From contig NZ_LGAK01000039.1 of assembly GCF_001292705.1 (NCBI RefSeq), forward strand, positions 1-49,915: a stretch of 49,915 bases of DNA, in the 5' to 3' direction. The translations under genes were made by a program, and so were the position numbers. Below, piece after piece: positions 17,956 to 28,238 of the stretch; the first letter of the stretch is position 1, and each line of letters opens with the position of its first letter. A model generated the notes under the pieces. That model saw nothing but the letters and a program-made list of their open reading frames with translations, ran no database searches and was not told the DNA's origin. The stretch comes from Marinagarivorans algicola (GTDB lineage: Bacteria; Pseudomonadota; Gammaproteobacteria; Pseudomonadales; Cellvibrionaceae).

Positions 17956-18531
17956 ATGTCTGAATTACCTAGCCCTTTGGTTCAGTCTGGCGAGCTGGAG
18001 CGAGCTTTACAGCAGGGCCCGCAGCGGTATCAAAATTGGCAGCGCAATACTGCTGCTTTAGTCTTAATTCTATTATCTTTGGTGATGCTATACCCCGGTT
18101 TAACACAGCCCATGATGAACTTAACCATTGAGGCCTCTTTGCCATTAATTGGACGTATGGAATTTTACAATCAAACACAAAGTATTATGCAATCGGTACG
18201 GTCTTTATTTGATAGCGGCAACCAAACGGTAGCCATACTCATTTTATTATTTAGTGTGATTGTACCTTTGCTTAAAGCTATTTTTTTATTGCTGGCATTT
18301 ACCTTACCGATGCCGGATGTGCGCTATTATTTACATAAGTTGGTTTTAATCATCAGCAAGTGGTCTATGGCTGATGTCTTTGTTGTAGGCATTTTTATGG
18401 CCTATATGGCGGGTCAAGCACATCCCAGTGCCACGGCTAGCTTACATAATGGATTTTATTATTTTACAGCTTATTGTATCTTGTCTATTTTAGGCGCACA
18501 GCTGATGCGCATTGAGCGCAGGCCTTCGTGA
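17956..18531 (+). CDS. PqiA-like (paraquat-inducible protein A) membrane protein
   Basis: Protein of 191 residues with four predicted membrane segments (about 37-57, 93-117, 133-157 and 168-185). It fits a single PqiA/LetA domain: LVLILLSLVMLYPGLTQPMM after the first helix, SLFDSGNQTVAILILLFSVI, PLLKAIFLL and KWSMADVFVVGIFMAYM. Full PqiA has two such domains and an MCE partner (PqiB). Here there is one domain and no MCE gene beside it. PqiA/LetA proteins take part in lipid transport across the envelope. Start ATG 17956 with AGAGG upstream; the GTG at 17950 is rejected. Confidence 0.85.
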   Translation: MSELPSPLVQSGELERALQQGPQRYQNWQRNTAALVLILLSLVMLYPGLTQPMMNLTIEASLPLIGRMEFYNQTQSIMQSVRSLFDSGNQTVAILILLFSVIVPLLKAIFLLLAFTLPMPDVRYYLHKLVLIISKWSMADVFVVGIFMAYMAGQAHPSATASLHNGFYYFTAYCILSILGAQLMRIERRPS

Positions 18532-18568
18532 TTGTATAGCGATTGTATAGCAAGCCCCTTGCGGGGCT
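18530..18568. terminator. GC-rich hairpin after pqiA-like gene
   Basis: Two direct copies of GATTGTATAGC (18530-18540, 18541-18551) run into a stem AGCCCC-TTGC-GGGGCT (18553-18568). No U-run follows, so termination strength is uncertain. Confidence 0.5.
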
Positions 18569-18594
18569 CTATAGCGTCTAAGTTATACTTTTTT

Positions 18595-18756
18595 GTAACT
18601 ATTCAGCCGAACCCAAAATAACCTCTCAGCAGGGTGCTGATGGGTTATTTCCTAGGCATTTAAGCACCGGGAGCGCTTATATAGCGACCATGGATGGCTT
18701 GAGCGGCCCAGTAAATGATTCATTAGCGCCCGATTTCCGGACCTCTGAATAGTTAC
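18595..18756 (+). repeat. Dispersed MITE-like element, copy B
   Basis: A 162-bp non-coding element with perfect 12-bp terminal inverted repeats GTAACTATTCAG (18595-18606) and CTGAATAGTTAC (18745-18756). It is in the same orientation as copy A and closely alike along its whole length (CTGATGGGTTATTT, GGCATTTAAGC, GCTTATATAGCG, CATGGATGGCTTGAGCGGCC, AATGATTCATTAG). It lies between the pqiA-like gene and the convergent DUF1631 gene. Confidence 0.88.
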
Positions 18757-18791
18757 CCTTTTTTAAGCTATTCTTGCGTTCTATTCCTATC

Positions 18792-20687
18792 TTAAGCGCT
18801 TTCTGGTGAGTGCGTATTTTTGATATTGGTCATGACATCTTCAAGACTGCTGTTAAGTGAAACATTGAGGCACAGACTGAGCTCGTTGCGAATGAGCATG
18901 GGTTGTAAATCATCATAATGCAGCTCGAGTACTTTTTTACCCTCGCGTGAAATAAAAATATAGTGTTTTATTGATTTGATAATAGCGGCAAGCTTACAGC
19001 GCAAAACCACACCGTTATCATTATAATCAAACCACATGCCCTCTTGAAGCGATTGAATAATTTTGGTGGTAACTGCATGTGCTGGTTTGTGTGTGCGCAC
19101 CTCTTTTTTAGGTTCACTTGTTAATCCCGCTTCTTTATCTGTATTTACGGGCGGTACTATTTTCAGTGGCGGCATTTGAGTACGTAAAACAGTACTTAGC
19201 CCTGCGAGTTTTAATTGCTCTTGAACAGCATGCGCGAGTATCGCCGGTAGCGGGCTGCACTTCTTAAAGGCTAACAAATCGATGAAGTTTTCGATCGCTT
19301 GCCCCCAAGGTGGCGAATTCACGCCATGGGTATTGCCTATAACCTCGAGTACATGTACCCAGTCTTGCTTTAGCTCAGCGGCAACCGAATGACTGGGTGC
19401 ATTATCGTTCATAATGGCATCAATAAGATGCTGAGCCTGAGTGCGAGTGGCTGCGAGGGGGGAGACAGCGCCATCAGGGTTTGTAGGTGTTGTGATAATT
19501 TGTGCATTTGTGAATTGTTTAATCAGTCGTGATAGCGTTGTGATTGTGCGCTGTAGGTTAATGTCACCTTCTAAGGTGTTTTTGATGAGCTGGTTAATTG
19601 CGGCTTCGGTTGCGTCGGCCAGTGCTAGGTTAGCTTTTGATTGCGTATCTTCGCGGCAGTGTATACCGATGTGTTTAATGTGCAGTAAAACTTGTTTAAA
19701 AGGGTTGTCACTGTCTTTACTAAAAGCATCGGGCGTGATGAGTGAGTAGTTAATAGCTGTAATATATATTCTTTTGCATAGCGCATGAAAGTGCGAGCCA
19801 ATTTTGCCTGCGTTGAGCTCATGATCAAAAAAATATTTAGTGTGTTCTATCGCAGCTCTAGATTGATCAAGTGTGTAGCCTGTAGCCTGTCGTGTATTGC
19901 CATTAATGGCTGTGTGTTTATGGGTTTTTATGGTGCGTGGTTTTAACTCTTTGCTCTGTAGTTGCTGGGTATTGGTCTGCGCTCTGGTTGAAAGATCTTG
20001 ATTTGGCTCGGCGACTGTCGCGCTAGTATCACTGGTATGGTCAAGTTGAGTTACTGGAGAGCTAGCGGCCACGATCGTTACGGGGTCTTTTGGGGCTTGC
20101 TCTTGTGCTTCGATGGCCCATTCAAATTCTGCATCTACAATCAGTTCAGGCTTATCGATAGCTGTATCTAAGGTGCCGCTTGGTTTTGATAGATAAGGAG
20201 TGAAGAAAGTATTAATCTTTTTATAAAATCCTCTGGCGAGTAGGAGAAACTGCTGTTCGATGTCGGCTTGTAAAGCGCTAGGCTGATAGCCGTAATTCAT
20301 TGTTAGTGATTGTTCAATAAGCGTGAATACGGGTGCTGGTGCCAAAGGGTTAGAGGCGTTCGGTATATGAATTTGGGTTATGGCGCTTAAGTTGCGGCTG
20401 AGCTCGGACACTCGCTCTTCTATTCGCTCATTCCGTGTGTGTGTGACGTGATCTGTAAAAACTTCAGGCGGCGCCTCGAGTGCATGTAGGTAGAGTGCTT
20501 TTTTGAGCTTTAATTGTACGATAGCATTGATATTGGCAATGTCTTGATCGTTAGTGTTAAGCGCTGGCAAACTGTTTTGGCATGCACGCTTAATGATCGG
20601 AGGGAATAAGTGTTGGCATAACCCTAAAATCTTAGGGAGCAATTCACTGTTATAAATACCTTGTAGTGTCGTCACGGTGTTTTTCAA
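18792..20687 (-). CDS. DUF1631 family protein
   Basis: Protein of 631 residues. The N-terminal 130 residues (KILGLCQHLFPPIIKRACQN...) and the C-terminal region both fit DUF1631, which is sometimes mislabelled thymidine phosphorylase. The last 90 residues (LQEGMWFDYNDNGVVLRCKL, then IFISREGKKVLELHYDDLQP) form a PilZ-like beta domain. A low-complexity stretch rich in Thr/Gln/Ser joins the two parts (about 180-275). No membrane segment or catalytic motif is seen. The role of the family is not established. It stands alone, followed by element copy B. Confidence 0.7.
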   Translation of the reverse strand: MKNTVTTLQGIYNSELLPKILGLCQHLFPPIIKRACQNSLPALNTNDQDIANINAIVQLKLKKALYLHALEAPPEVFTDHVTHTRNERIEERVSELSRNLSAITQIHIPNASNPLAPAPVFTLIEQSLTMNYGYQPSALQADIEQQFLLLARGFYKKINTFFTPYLSKPSGTLDTAIDKPELIVDAEFEWAIEAQEQAPKDPVTIVAASSPVTQLDHTSDTSATVAEPNQDLSTRAQTNTQQLQSKELKPRTIKTHKHTAINGNTRQATGYTLDQSRAAIEHTKYFFDHELNAGKIGSHFHALCKRIYITAINYSLITPDAFSKDSDNPFKQVLLHIKHIGIHCREDTQSKANLALADATEAAINQLIKNTLEGDINLQRTITTLSRLIKQFTNAQIITTPTNPDGAVSPLAATRTQAQHLIDAIMNDNAPSHSVAAELKQDWVHVLEVIGNTHGVNSPPWGQAIENFIDLLAFKKCSPLPAILAHAVQEQLKLAGLSTVLRTQMPPLKIVPPVNTDKEAGLTSEPKKEVRTHKPAHAVTTKIIQSLQEGMWFDYNDNGVVLRCKLAAIIKSIKHYIFISREGKKVLELHYDDLQPMLIRNELSLCLNVSLNSSLEDVMTNIKNTHSPESA

Positions 20688-21028
20688 GTTACTTGGCCTT
20701 ACGATAGCAGTTTGCAGTACAAATAAGTGCTGGCTGTGTTACGGGTTTATATGTACCATGTTAAACAATTGTATCGTGAAAGGGTTATTTTTTTGGCATC
20801 AATATCAACAATAGTGCATTATTGACATGCAAATTTATATTATCTCGACGCTCTATTAAGTCAGCTCAGTGGATAAGTACGGGTGTTGGCCAAGGTATCG
20901 CTGTAAGGAGCTTGGTAAAATTGGTGCGCGTCTGGGTGTTGGTATAGATATGGGCATTGCAGTGTAGCAGAGCGCGGTACCTTTGATATCAGTGGGCGTG
21001 AGTGTCTATGGTGCAAGCTTTCCTTTTG

Positions 21029-21070
21029 CCGAATAACTGCCTCCGGCGCTATTGCGAGGAAGTTATTCGG
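21029..21070. other. Intergenic inverted repeat
   Basis: CCGAATAACT (21029-21038) pairs with AGTTATTCGG (21061-21070); an inner CCTC/GAGG pair extends the fold. It lies 82 bases beyond the 3' end of crc in the 465-base gap before the DUF1631 gene. The rest of the gap shows nothing recognisable. Confidence 0.55.
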
Positions 21071-21152
21071 GGGATAGACTTTTAAGTAGAGGCCATTTAG
21101 GGTGAGTATTTGCTTGTATTAGTCAGAAGTGCAGCTTGGGTGACTTGTCAGA

Positions 21153-21932
21153 CTAAAGCTCTTCGCTGTCAATATCGTAGTCGATAATAACGGGCTGGTG
21201 GCTTGAAAAGCTTTGGCTTTTATAAATTGTGGCGTATTCAACTTTACTTTTTAAGGCGTGACTGATCACTTGAAAGTCGGTGCGCCAACCATCGCCCTCG
21301 CCTTGAGTACCCGACGGCCACCAGGAGAATTCATCGTTATCGCTATTGACTAATCGAAAAGCGTCACAGTAACCTACTTGAGCATACAATTGTTTTAACC
21401 ATTGCTGCTCGTGAGCTAAAAAGCCGGCATCATCGGTATGGTCTTGCCAATTTTGCACGTCTTTACGTGTGTGCGCCATTGCCCAGTTGCCGCAAAATAT
21501 AAAATGCCGACGCTTGCGCGTGATTTTATGTAATAGCGCTTGCAGATCGTCATAAAAATGTATTTTGTCATCGATAGACTCGGTTTCTCTCAGCGCCGCA
21601 GGTGCGAGTAGTGAGCCTATGCTGTGTTGCTCAAAATCGACCTGTAAGTAGCGGCCTTCCATATCAATGCCGCTACTAAAGCCTAAGCCAAATATCAGAG
21701 CCTTAGGTTGCTGGCGTGTATAAATAGCAACACCATTGTAATGCTTAATGCCCGAGTCAAAAAAATAAGCAAAGTAGCCCGCGGGGTGAAATATATCGGC
21801 ATCGAGTTCGGACTCTAATGCGCGTAAATCTTGTAGGCAAATAACATCTGCGTCTTGCTGGGCGAGCCAGTCGTATAGCCCGCGCTTTGCGGCTTGATGT
21901 ATCCCGTCAACACTCAGTGAGATGATTCGCAT
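21153..21932 (-). CDS. crc: Catabolite repression control protein Crc
   Basis: Protein of 259 residues of the exonuclease III fold, closest to Pseudomonas Crc, which works with Hfq to repress translation of catabolic mRNAs. Crc-type features are ADVICLQDLRALESELD, YFAYFFD, KRRHFIFCGNW and DEFSWWPSGTQ. Residues needed for nuclease activity in ExoIII are changed: the metal-binding E of V-Q-E is D in CLQDLR, the G-D-x-N motif reads C-G-N-W-A, and S-D-H reads S-S-H. The protein is thus unlikely to be an active nuclease. Start 21932 (MRIISLS) has AGAGG upstream. It is divergent from pyrE, as in Pseudomonas. Confidence 0.88.
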   Translation of the reverse strand: MRIISLSVDGIHQAAKRGLYDWLAQQDADVICLQDLRALESELDADIFHPAGYFAYFFDSGIKHYNGVAIYTRQQPKALIFGLGFSSGIDMEGRYLQVDFEQHSIGSLLAPAALRETESIDDKIHFYDDLQALLHKITRKRRHFIFCGNWAMAHTRKDVQNWQDHTDDAGFLAHEQQWLKQLYAQVGYCDAFRLVNSDNDEFSWWPSGTQGEGDGWRTDFQVISHALKSKVEYATIYKSQSFSSHQPVIIDYDIDSEEL

Positions 21933-22222
21933 TCCAACCTCTTGTTTTGAACGCATTGCGTGTTAGCGATGAACATGCTATTTATCGCGTTTAAACGTGC
22001 AGTCTGTGATAGTTTAGTTTAGCCATGCATGATGCGGTTCGCGATTGCGTAAACAGTAAAGGCTAACCACCTATTATAGCAAATCTTGCCCGCAGGTGTG
22101 ATGGCTGTTGGGCTTGTATGTGTATGAAATGGGTTTAAAAAGCCCGTAGGTCGCAACTTGCTCAGCATAGATTCAGGAAAAGCGGTAGAATATAACGTTT
22201 ATTGTGTAATTAGGAGTCGAGC

Positions 22223-22873
22223 GTGGAGTCGTATCAGCAGCAATTTATAGAGCTTGCCTTAGAGTGTCAGGCGCTAAAATTTGGAGAGTTCACCTTGAAG
22301 TCTGGGCGCGTTAGCCCGTACTTTTTTAATGCAGGACAATTTAGAACAGGTTTAGCATTGGCTAAACTAGGGCGCTTTTACGCACAGGCTTTAATCGATT
22401 CAGGCGTGCCTTTTGATATGATTTTTGGGCCGGCTTATAAAGGTATTCCCTTGGCTGTTGCCACAGCTTCAGCGCTGGCTGATCGGTATGAGCAAGATTA
22501 CCCTTTTGCTTATAATCGTAAAGAGGCCAAAACACATGGTGAAGGCGGTACGGTTGTGGGCGCTGCTCTTGAAGGGCGCGTAGCTATTGTTGATGATGTG
22601 ATTACCGCTGGTACGGCAGTACGTGAAGTATTGGCTATGATTAGTGATGCCAAGGCAACCGCGGCGGCGATTGTTATTGGGCTTAATCGGCAAGAGAGAG
22701 GCCAAGGCGAGCACTCAGCTATTGCCGAGTTAGAGCAGCAAACAGGTATTCAGGTGGTTAGCCTGATAAAACTGGATGACATTATGAGTTACTTGCAGGC
22801 GCGTTCGCAGGAATACCCTGGTATTTATGATAAGGTTTTAGCCTATCGCAAAAAATATGGTGTGAATGAATGA
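22223..22873 (+). CDS. pyrE: Orotate phosphoribosyltransferase
   Basis: Protein of 216 residues that joins orotate to PRPP to give OMP in UMP synthesis. It shows [16 protein letters not shown] at the N-terminus, [26 protein letters not shown] (the flexible catalytic loop) and the PRPP-binding [16 protein letters not shown]. Start is GTG 22223 with AGGAG ten bases upstream. Its end overlaps the ATG of the following gene, so the two are probably translationally coupled. Confidence 0.97.
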   Translation: MESYQQQFIELALECQALKFGEFTLKSGRVSPYFFNAGQFRTGLALAKLGRFYAQALIDSGVPFDMIFGPAYKGIPLAVATASALADRYEQDYPFAYNRKEAKTHGEGGTVVGAALEGRVAIVDDVITAGTAVREVLAMISDAKATAAAIVIGLNRQERGQGEHSAIAELEQQTGIQVVSLIKLDDIMSYLQARSQEYPGIYDKVLAYRKKYGVNE

Positions 22874-23688
22874 TATGGCCAATGCGCGATGGGAAAACCG
22901 GTCGCAATAAAATGGATTTAAAGCATAAGTCTTATAGCGGGCTACTACGCCCGCTAGCGCGCATTGTTACCTTGACGGCATGGGTTGTAACGGGCGTTGT
23001 CAGTGTTGGTATGACGAGTGATGTTTATGCGCAAGGGCAGTATTATCGCTATGTGAATGAAGAGGGTGTAAAAGTATTGGGTCAGTCGATACCTCCGCGA
23101 TATGTGGCTAACGGCTACGAGGTTATTTCGGCTAATGGTCGTGTGGTGCAAGTGGTCGAGCCTGCTTTAGACCCTGAGTTAGTTGAGATGCAGCGCGCCC
23201 AAGCCGAGTTAAAAGCCAGTTACGAGCTATTGGCCAGACGCTATAGTACGGTGCGCGATATTGAAGCCGCTAAACAGCGCAAGCTTATCCATGTTGAGGC
23301 CAGCATATTGTTGGTTGAGGGGAGTATCGAAGGGATTCAAGCAGAAATCGATGACCTCACCGTGCGGGCTGCGAACTTAGAAAGAGCAGGTAAAGTGGTA
23401 CCGAATAATGTACTCGATACACTCAGTGCCTTGAACGAAAAAATGACGGCCACTCAAGCGATCTATCAGCAACGCAAACATGAAAAAGAAGAAATAGTGA
23501 CCCGTTTTACACAAGAAAAACAATTGTTTACTCAGGGGGTGGAGCGCTTTAACCCAGAGGCAATGCATAAGCTGCAGGCTGCTGAAGAGGCCGACGATTC
23601 AGGGTCTAAAGCTGACACGGGTGAGCTTGAAGGCTCGTCTGTGAATAAAAAGAACGAAGGTGCCCAGCAAACCCTTTCAGGACTATAG
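22870..23688 (+). CDS. Secreted DUF4124 protein with coiled coil
   Basis: Protein of up to 272 residues. A signal peptide ends near V-Y-A-Q. DUF4124 follows ([20 protein letters not shown] at about 56-75), then a helical region of about 120 residues with heptad-like spacing, and a polar Gly/Ser/Asp tail. It is presumably periplasmic. The start is uncertain: ATG 22870 overlaps the pyrE stop, while ATG 22912 (MDLKHKS) gives a more normal signal peptide. Function unknown; it is downstream of pyrE in the same transcript. Confidence 0.75.
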   Translation: MIWPMRDGKTGRNKMDLKHKSYSGLLRPLARIVTLTAWVVTGVVSVGMTSDVYAQGQYYRYVNEEGVKVLGQSIPPRYVANGYEVISANGRVVQVVEPALDPELVEMQRAQAELKASYELLARRYSTVRDIEAAKQRKLIHVEASILLVEGSIEGIQAEIDDLTVRAANLERAGKVVPNNVLDTLSALNEKMTATQAIYQQRKHEKEEIVTRFTQEKQLFTQGVERFNPEAMHKLQAAEEADDSGSKADTGELEGSSVNKKNEGAQQTLSGL

Positions 23689-23780
23689 TTGTACGTCAAG
23701 GCTGCAGTTGTTCCAAGGCTGTAGCTGTTCCAAGGTTTTCGTTGTATGTCAGGGTTTTAGTTGCACGCTTGGGTGCATAC
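23688..23780. repeat. Degenerate 17-20-bp tandem repeat array
   Basis: After the DUF4124 stop there are about five related units beginning GTTGT or GCTGT: GTTGTACGTCAAGGCTGCA, GTTGTTCCAAGGCTGTA, GCTGTTCCAAGGTTTTC, GTTGTATGTCAGGGTTTTA and GTTGCACGCTTGGGTGCATA. The units differ in length and sequence, so the array is old or drifting. Confidence 0.65.
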
Positions 23781-23838
23781 AGCTAAAAGTAATGCGTCAG
23801 TTGGTTAATGATATAAAATTTTGCTGGGCACTTCACTT

Positions 23839-23890
23839 AAAAGGCACTTATCTAAAAGGCGCTGGGCGCACTTCTAGATAAGTGCCTTTT
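23839..23890. terminator. Strong terminator between convergent DUF4124 gene and slmA
   Basis: AAAAGGCACTTATCT (23839-23853) and AGATAAGTGCCTTTT (23876-23890) form a perfect 15-bp stem with A-run and T-run at the base. It can work in both directions, ending the pyrE transcript and the minus-strand argB-slmA transcript. Confidence 0.85.
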
Positions 23891-23921
23891 GGGGTTATAT
23901 GGGTGGGTGATCGAAGGTGAC

Positions 23922-24533
23922 TTATAGGGTGTTATTAATAAGTCCAAGACTTAGGCATTGCCATTTTTTTTGCCAAGAGTTGCTTGCGATTTCTTTAAAA
24001 TGGCTGCGAACAAAGGCTGCAATATGGCCCTCAACGCAAGCTTGTACAAGGCTAACGGTTTCGTTAATTGACAGTTGTAGATGTAATCCTTCGGCAAGCT
24101 CGGCTTTGCGCAGTATTTGGCGCATCTCGGTATTTAAGCGATCAAAAAATTTGCGCACGCGGGCATGCAAGCGATCTCGTTCACCGCTGATGGCATCGCC
24201 GGTGAGTAGGCGTGTAATACCGGGGTTGCGTTCGCAAAACATTAAATACACATAAGTAATGCGCTCCAGTTTTTCAAAGGCACTGAGTTGGTCGTTGGCA
24301 ATAAGGCTGGCGCGGCTGAGCACGGCATCTTCTGCAAACTCAATCAGCCCCTCTAGCATTTTTGTTTTACTGGGGAAGTGGCGATATAATGCCGCCTCTG
24401 ATACGCCTACGCTCTTGGCCAGTGCCGCGATACTGATGCGCTCGCCGGGGTTGTCCTCTAGCATAAATGCAAGAGTTTCTAAAATTTGTTGTTTACGTGA
24501 TGTTTTAGGGTTTACAGGGGGCGTATTTGTCAT
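23922..24533 (-). CDS. slmA: Nucleoid occlusion factor SlmA
   Basis: TetR-family protein of 203 residues. The N-terminal helix-turn-helix is strongly SlmA-like: ISIAALAKSVGVSEAALYRH followed by FPSKTKMLEGLIEFAEDAV. The later segments ERNPGITRLLTGDAI and RLHARVRKFFDRLN also match. SlmA binds chromosomal SBS sites and blocks FtsZ ring assembly over the nucleoid. Start 24533 (MTNTPP) is preferred; 24581 would overlap argB. It lies 37 bases after argB on the same strand, an order shared with Pseudomonas. Confidence 0.93.
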   Translation of the reverse strand: MTNTPPVNPKTSRKQQILETLAFMLEDNPGERISIAALAKSVGVSEAALYRHFPSKTKMLEGLIEFAEDAVLSRASLIANDQLSAFEKLERITYVYLMFCERNPGITRLLTGDAISGERDRLHARVRKFFDRLNTEMRQILRKAELAEGLHLQLSINETVSLVQACVEGHIAAFVRSHFKEIASNSWQKKWQCLSLGLINNTL

Positions 24534-24570
24534 TACATACTCAAGCTGGTTTAAATGTTGATGCGGGGCG

Positions 24571-25494
<924 letters not shown>

Positions 25495-25653
25495 TTATGC
25501 GCCCCTAGGCGGCGCCTTGAATGTGTATTATTTGCTGTGGTTTAGCCAAGTTGACAAGCCTTTTTTGATTGGGTGCAAATGAATCATTTGGGGTATTTAA
25601 GCACTGCCCTTGCAGCGATAGCAAGGATTAGGTTGTGCGCTCGCATAAGGACT

Positions 25654-25691
25654 GCTTTTATAGTACTGCTCATCAGCGCAACTATAAAAGC
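25654..25691. other. Inverted repeat between algC and argB
   Basis: GCTTTTATAGT (25654-25664) and ACTATAAAAGC (25681-25691) form a perfect 11-bp stem with a 16-base loop. It may end the coaBC-algC transcript or lie in the argB leader. A nearby 20-base stretch (25569-25588) resembles part of the dispersed element. Confidence 0.5.
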
Positions 25692-25775
25692 ATGCCACCA
25701 AGACTTTGATGAGTGTAAAGTCGAAGCGTGCAACGCTGCCGATGGTTTGAACGCCCTAAGTGTACTGCGGCAGTG

Positions 25776-28235
25776 TTACCATTTAGGTGTAAGTGCAGTA
25801 TCAATTTTTCTTAATTCACGTGTTAGTAATGCTTTGATATCATGTAGCTGAGCGTCGTTTTGCGCTTCTGCGCGCAAGGTTAAATTAGGTGATGTGTTAG
25901 AGGCTCGCACGATGCCCCAGCCGTAAGCGAAGTCAACACGAATTCCATCGAGCGTTGTGATTTTAGCTTCTTTAAAATCGGCGCTCTCTTTCAGTGCTTC
26001 AATGATGCCAAATTTTGCGCCATCACTTGAGGGTACGAGTATTTCGTTAGTATGCGGTAGCTCAGGGAACTCTTCAAAAATATTGTCGAGAGTGTCGCCA
26101 ATTAAGCTCACAATTTCAGCGAGTCGTGCGGCAACATATATCCCATCATCAAAGCCAAACCAGCGCTCTTTAATAAAAATATGACCTGAGTATTCGCCGC
26201 CAAGAAGTGCGCCGGTTTCTGCAATTTTGGCCTTCATCGGCGCGTGCCCAGTTTTCCACATAATAGGACGCCCGCCAAATTGTGTAACAATCGCATTAAT
26301 ACTACGCGTACATTTCACATCGTACACGACATCGGCCCCAGGGTTGCGGCTGAGAATATCTTTGGCAAATAGCATTAATAGGCGATCTGGCCAAATAATC
26401 TTACCGGTATTAGTGATCACTACCAAGCGGTCGCCATCGCCATCAAATGCCACACCAAAATCAGCCTTAGTTTCGGCCACTTTTGCGATTAATTGCTCCA
26501 AGTTTTTGGGGTTGGTTGGGTCGGGCCCGTGATTGGGGAAGGTTCCGTCAAGGTCGCAGTTGAGGGCCGTGACTTCACAGCCTATTTCTTCAAAAAGACG
26601 CGGCGCAATTTTACCGGTTACACCATTACCGGCATCCACCACAACCGAGAGGTCACCGCCAAGTGCTACGTCGGCAAAAATGGTCTCGATGTAATCGTTG
26701 ATGATATCGTGACGTCTCTCTGTACCTGTACCGGTGTGGAATTTATTTTGTTCAATGCGCGCTAAAATAGCTTGAATGTCTTCTTCTGAGCGACATCGTC
26801 CTTGCATTACACATTTAAAGCCGTTGTATTCTGGGCCGTTATGGCTAGCTGTCACCATCACGCCAGAGCGACTGCTTTCGAGCGTCTCAGTAGCAAAGTA
26901 CACAACAGGCGTAGGCACGGTGCCAATATTCACCACATGACAGCCTGTGCTTAATATGCCGCGCACTAAATATTCGGTAAGTAGTGGGCTGTGAGTTCTG
27001 GCGTCGCGGCCCACAATTAAAGTGTCTTCGCCTAAGTCGAGCGCTTCACTGCCGAGTGCCTGTCCAATAAGTTGAGCTATGTCGATGGTAATATCGTTGT
27101 CAACAAGACCGCGAATATCATAAGCGCGAAAGATATGGCTAGGGACTTGGTTGATTGGAGCGGGGGTTGCCTGAGTGGTTGCTGATGCATCATCTTCACG
27201 CCCTGCTGCCTGATCGCTCTCTTCGGGTGGCACTGGAGTCTCATTAAATCCGAGTAGATCATCGTCTTCATCAATGGTGATATCGAGAATATCGGTGTCT
27301 AAACTGCGTTGCGTTGGCGTAGTGCTTTGGTTAACGGTGGTGCCCATGCGCTGATAGGTTTTGGCAATGGCTGCACGCTTACGCTCATCCCGTAAGCCAA
27401 TAAATAAGCCCAAGCTAATGGCCAGTGCGATACCAACAATCCAAGTGATGCAGGCGCTAATGGCAAATATGACCCAGTTGGTATCTACCAATTGAGTAAT
27501 GTTTTTTGAGGCAATATATTCGACTATCCAGGGCGTACCTTTAATGGCTATGCTCGCGGGAGGTAAATACTGGCCCTCACCTTGGCTGAATAATCGGTGT
27601 TGCCCACCTTTGTATGTTTGCAATAGTGTGAATTTACCAACATTTTCTAGGCCTTGAGTCATCGCTTCAAAGGTGCGGTCAAGGTGTGCTGTCACCAGTA
27701 AAGTGCCTGCAACGGGTTGACTGGGGTCGCTAGGAATCGGTACGGCAAAACTTAAGCGCCAACCTTGTTTGAGTTTGACGGCCTCAGGTTGGACTGCCTC
27801 ACGATTTTCGATGCGCTGAATAATTTCCATATCCGAAAAGCGTAGTGGCACTTGTGCATCAAGATTGAGCTTGGCTTTGCCAAAAGGAATCAGCCGAATG
27901 CTCTCGGCTTCTGGCAAGCTATTCATAATGTTTAAGCGAATACTGCGAAGTTGGCGCTGGTCTTCGTGTTTAAAGGCTTGAGTTAGCTGAGTATTTTGGC
28001 CAAAAAACATCAGTTTTTTATTGAGGCTGAGTAAGTGCCCACTAATGTTGGATGAGGCCTTTGTTAAATATTGCTGACTAAATTTATGGCGTTGGCTGTC
28101 TTGTTCTGATACTACCAGTGCGTGCCAAAAAAAATAACTGATACTACTGCAAATGATCGTAGCAACCAGCAAGCTACCTGTGAGCCACATTTTAACGGGT
28201 GAAAATTGAGATTCTGATGCTGGAGAAACACTCAT
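25776..28235 (-). CDS. algC: Phosphomannomutase/phosphoglucomutase, long membrane form
   Basis: Protein of 819 residues. TM1 is at about 18-38, a periplasmic helical sensor-like region follows, and TM2 is at about 254-280. An acidic/Gln linker (about 310-360) leads to the full alpha-D-phosphohexomutase (about 368-819). Catalytic features are the phosphoserine loop VTASHNGPEYNG (Ser at about 464), the Mg loop DGDGDR, and a C-terminal phosphate-binding domain. It converts mannose or glucose 6-phosphate to 1-phosphate for LPS and exopolysaccharides. The long N-terminal form is known in Pseudomonas. It starts three bases after the coaBC stop, so the two are an operon. Confidence 0.93.
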   Translation of the reverse strand: MSVSPASESQFSPVKMWLTGSLLVATIICSSISYFFWHALVVSEQDSQRHKFSQQYLTKASSNISGHLLSLNKKLMFFGQNTQLTQAFKHEDQRQLRSIRLNIMNSLPEAESIRLIPFGKAKLNLDAQVPLRFSDMEIIQRIENREAVQPEAVKLKQGWRLSFAVPIPSDPSQPVAGTLLVTAHLDRTFEAMTQGLENVGKFTLLQTYKGGQHRLFSQGEGQYLPPASIAIKGTPWIVEYIASKNITQLVDTNWVIFAISACITWIVGIALAISLGLFIGLRDERKRAAIAKTYQRMGTTVNQSTTPTQRSLDTDILDITIDEDDDLLGFNETPVPPEESDQAAGREDDASATTQATPAPINQVPSHIFRAYDIRGLVDNDITIDIAQLIGQALGSEALDLGEDTLIVGRDARTHSPLLTEYLVRGILSTGCHVVNIGTVPTPVVYFATETLESSRSGVMVTASHNGPEYNGFKCVMQGRCRSEEDIQAILARIEQNKFHTGTGTERRHDIINDYIETIFADVALGGDLSVVVDAGNGVTGKIAPRLFEEIGCEVTALNCDLDGTFPNHGPDPTNPKNLEQLIAKVAETKADFGVAFDGDGDRLVVITNTGKIIWPDRLLMLFAKDILSRNPGADVVYDVKCTRSINAIVTQFGGRPIMWKTGHAPMKAKIAETGALLGGEYSGHIFIKERWFGFDDGIYVAARLAEIVSLIGDTLDNIFEEFPELPHTNEILVPSSDGAKFGIIEALKESADFKEAKITTLDGIRVDFAYGWGIVRASNTSPNLTLRAEAQNDAQLHDIKALLTRELRKIDTALTPKW

Positions 28236-28238
28236 AGA

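Noticed and set aside
25569-25588. A 20-base stretch between algC and argB resembling the inner part of the dispersed element (17 of 20 bases like copy A).
   Set aside because: No terminal repeats or other blocks accompany it at the expected distances, so it is not counted as a copy.
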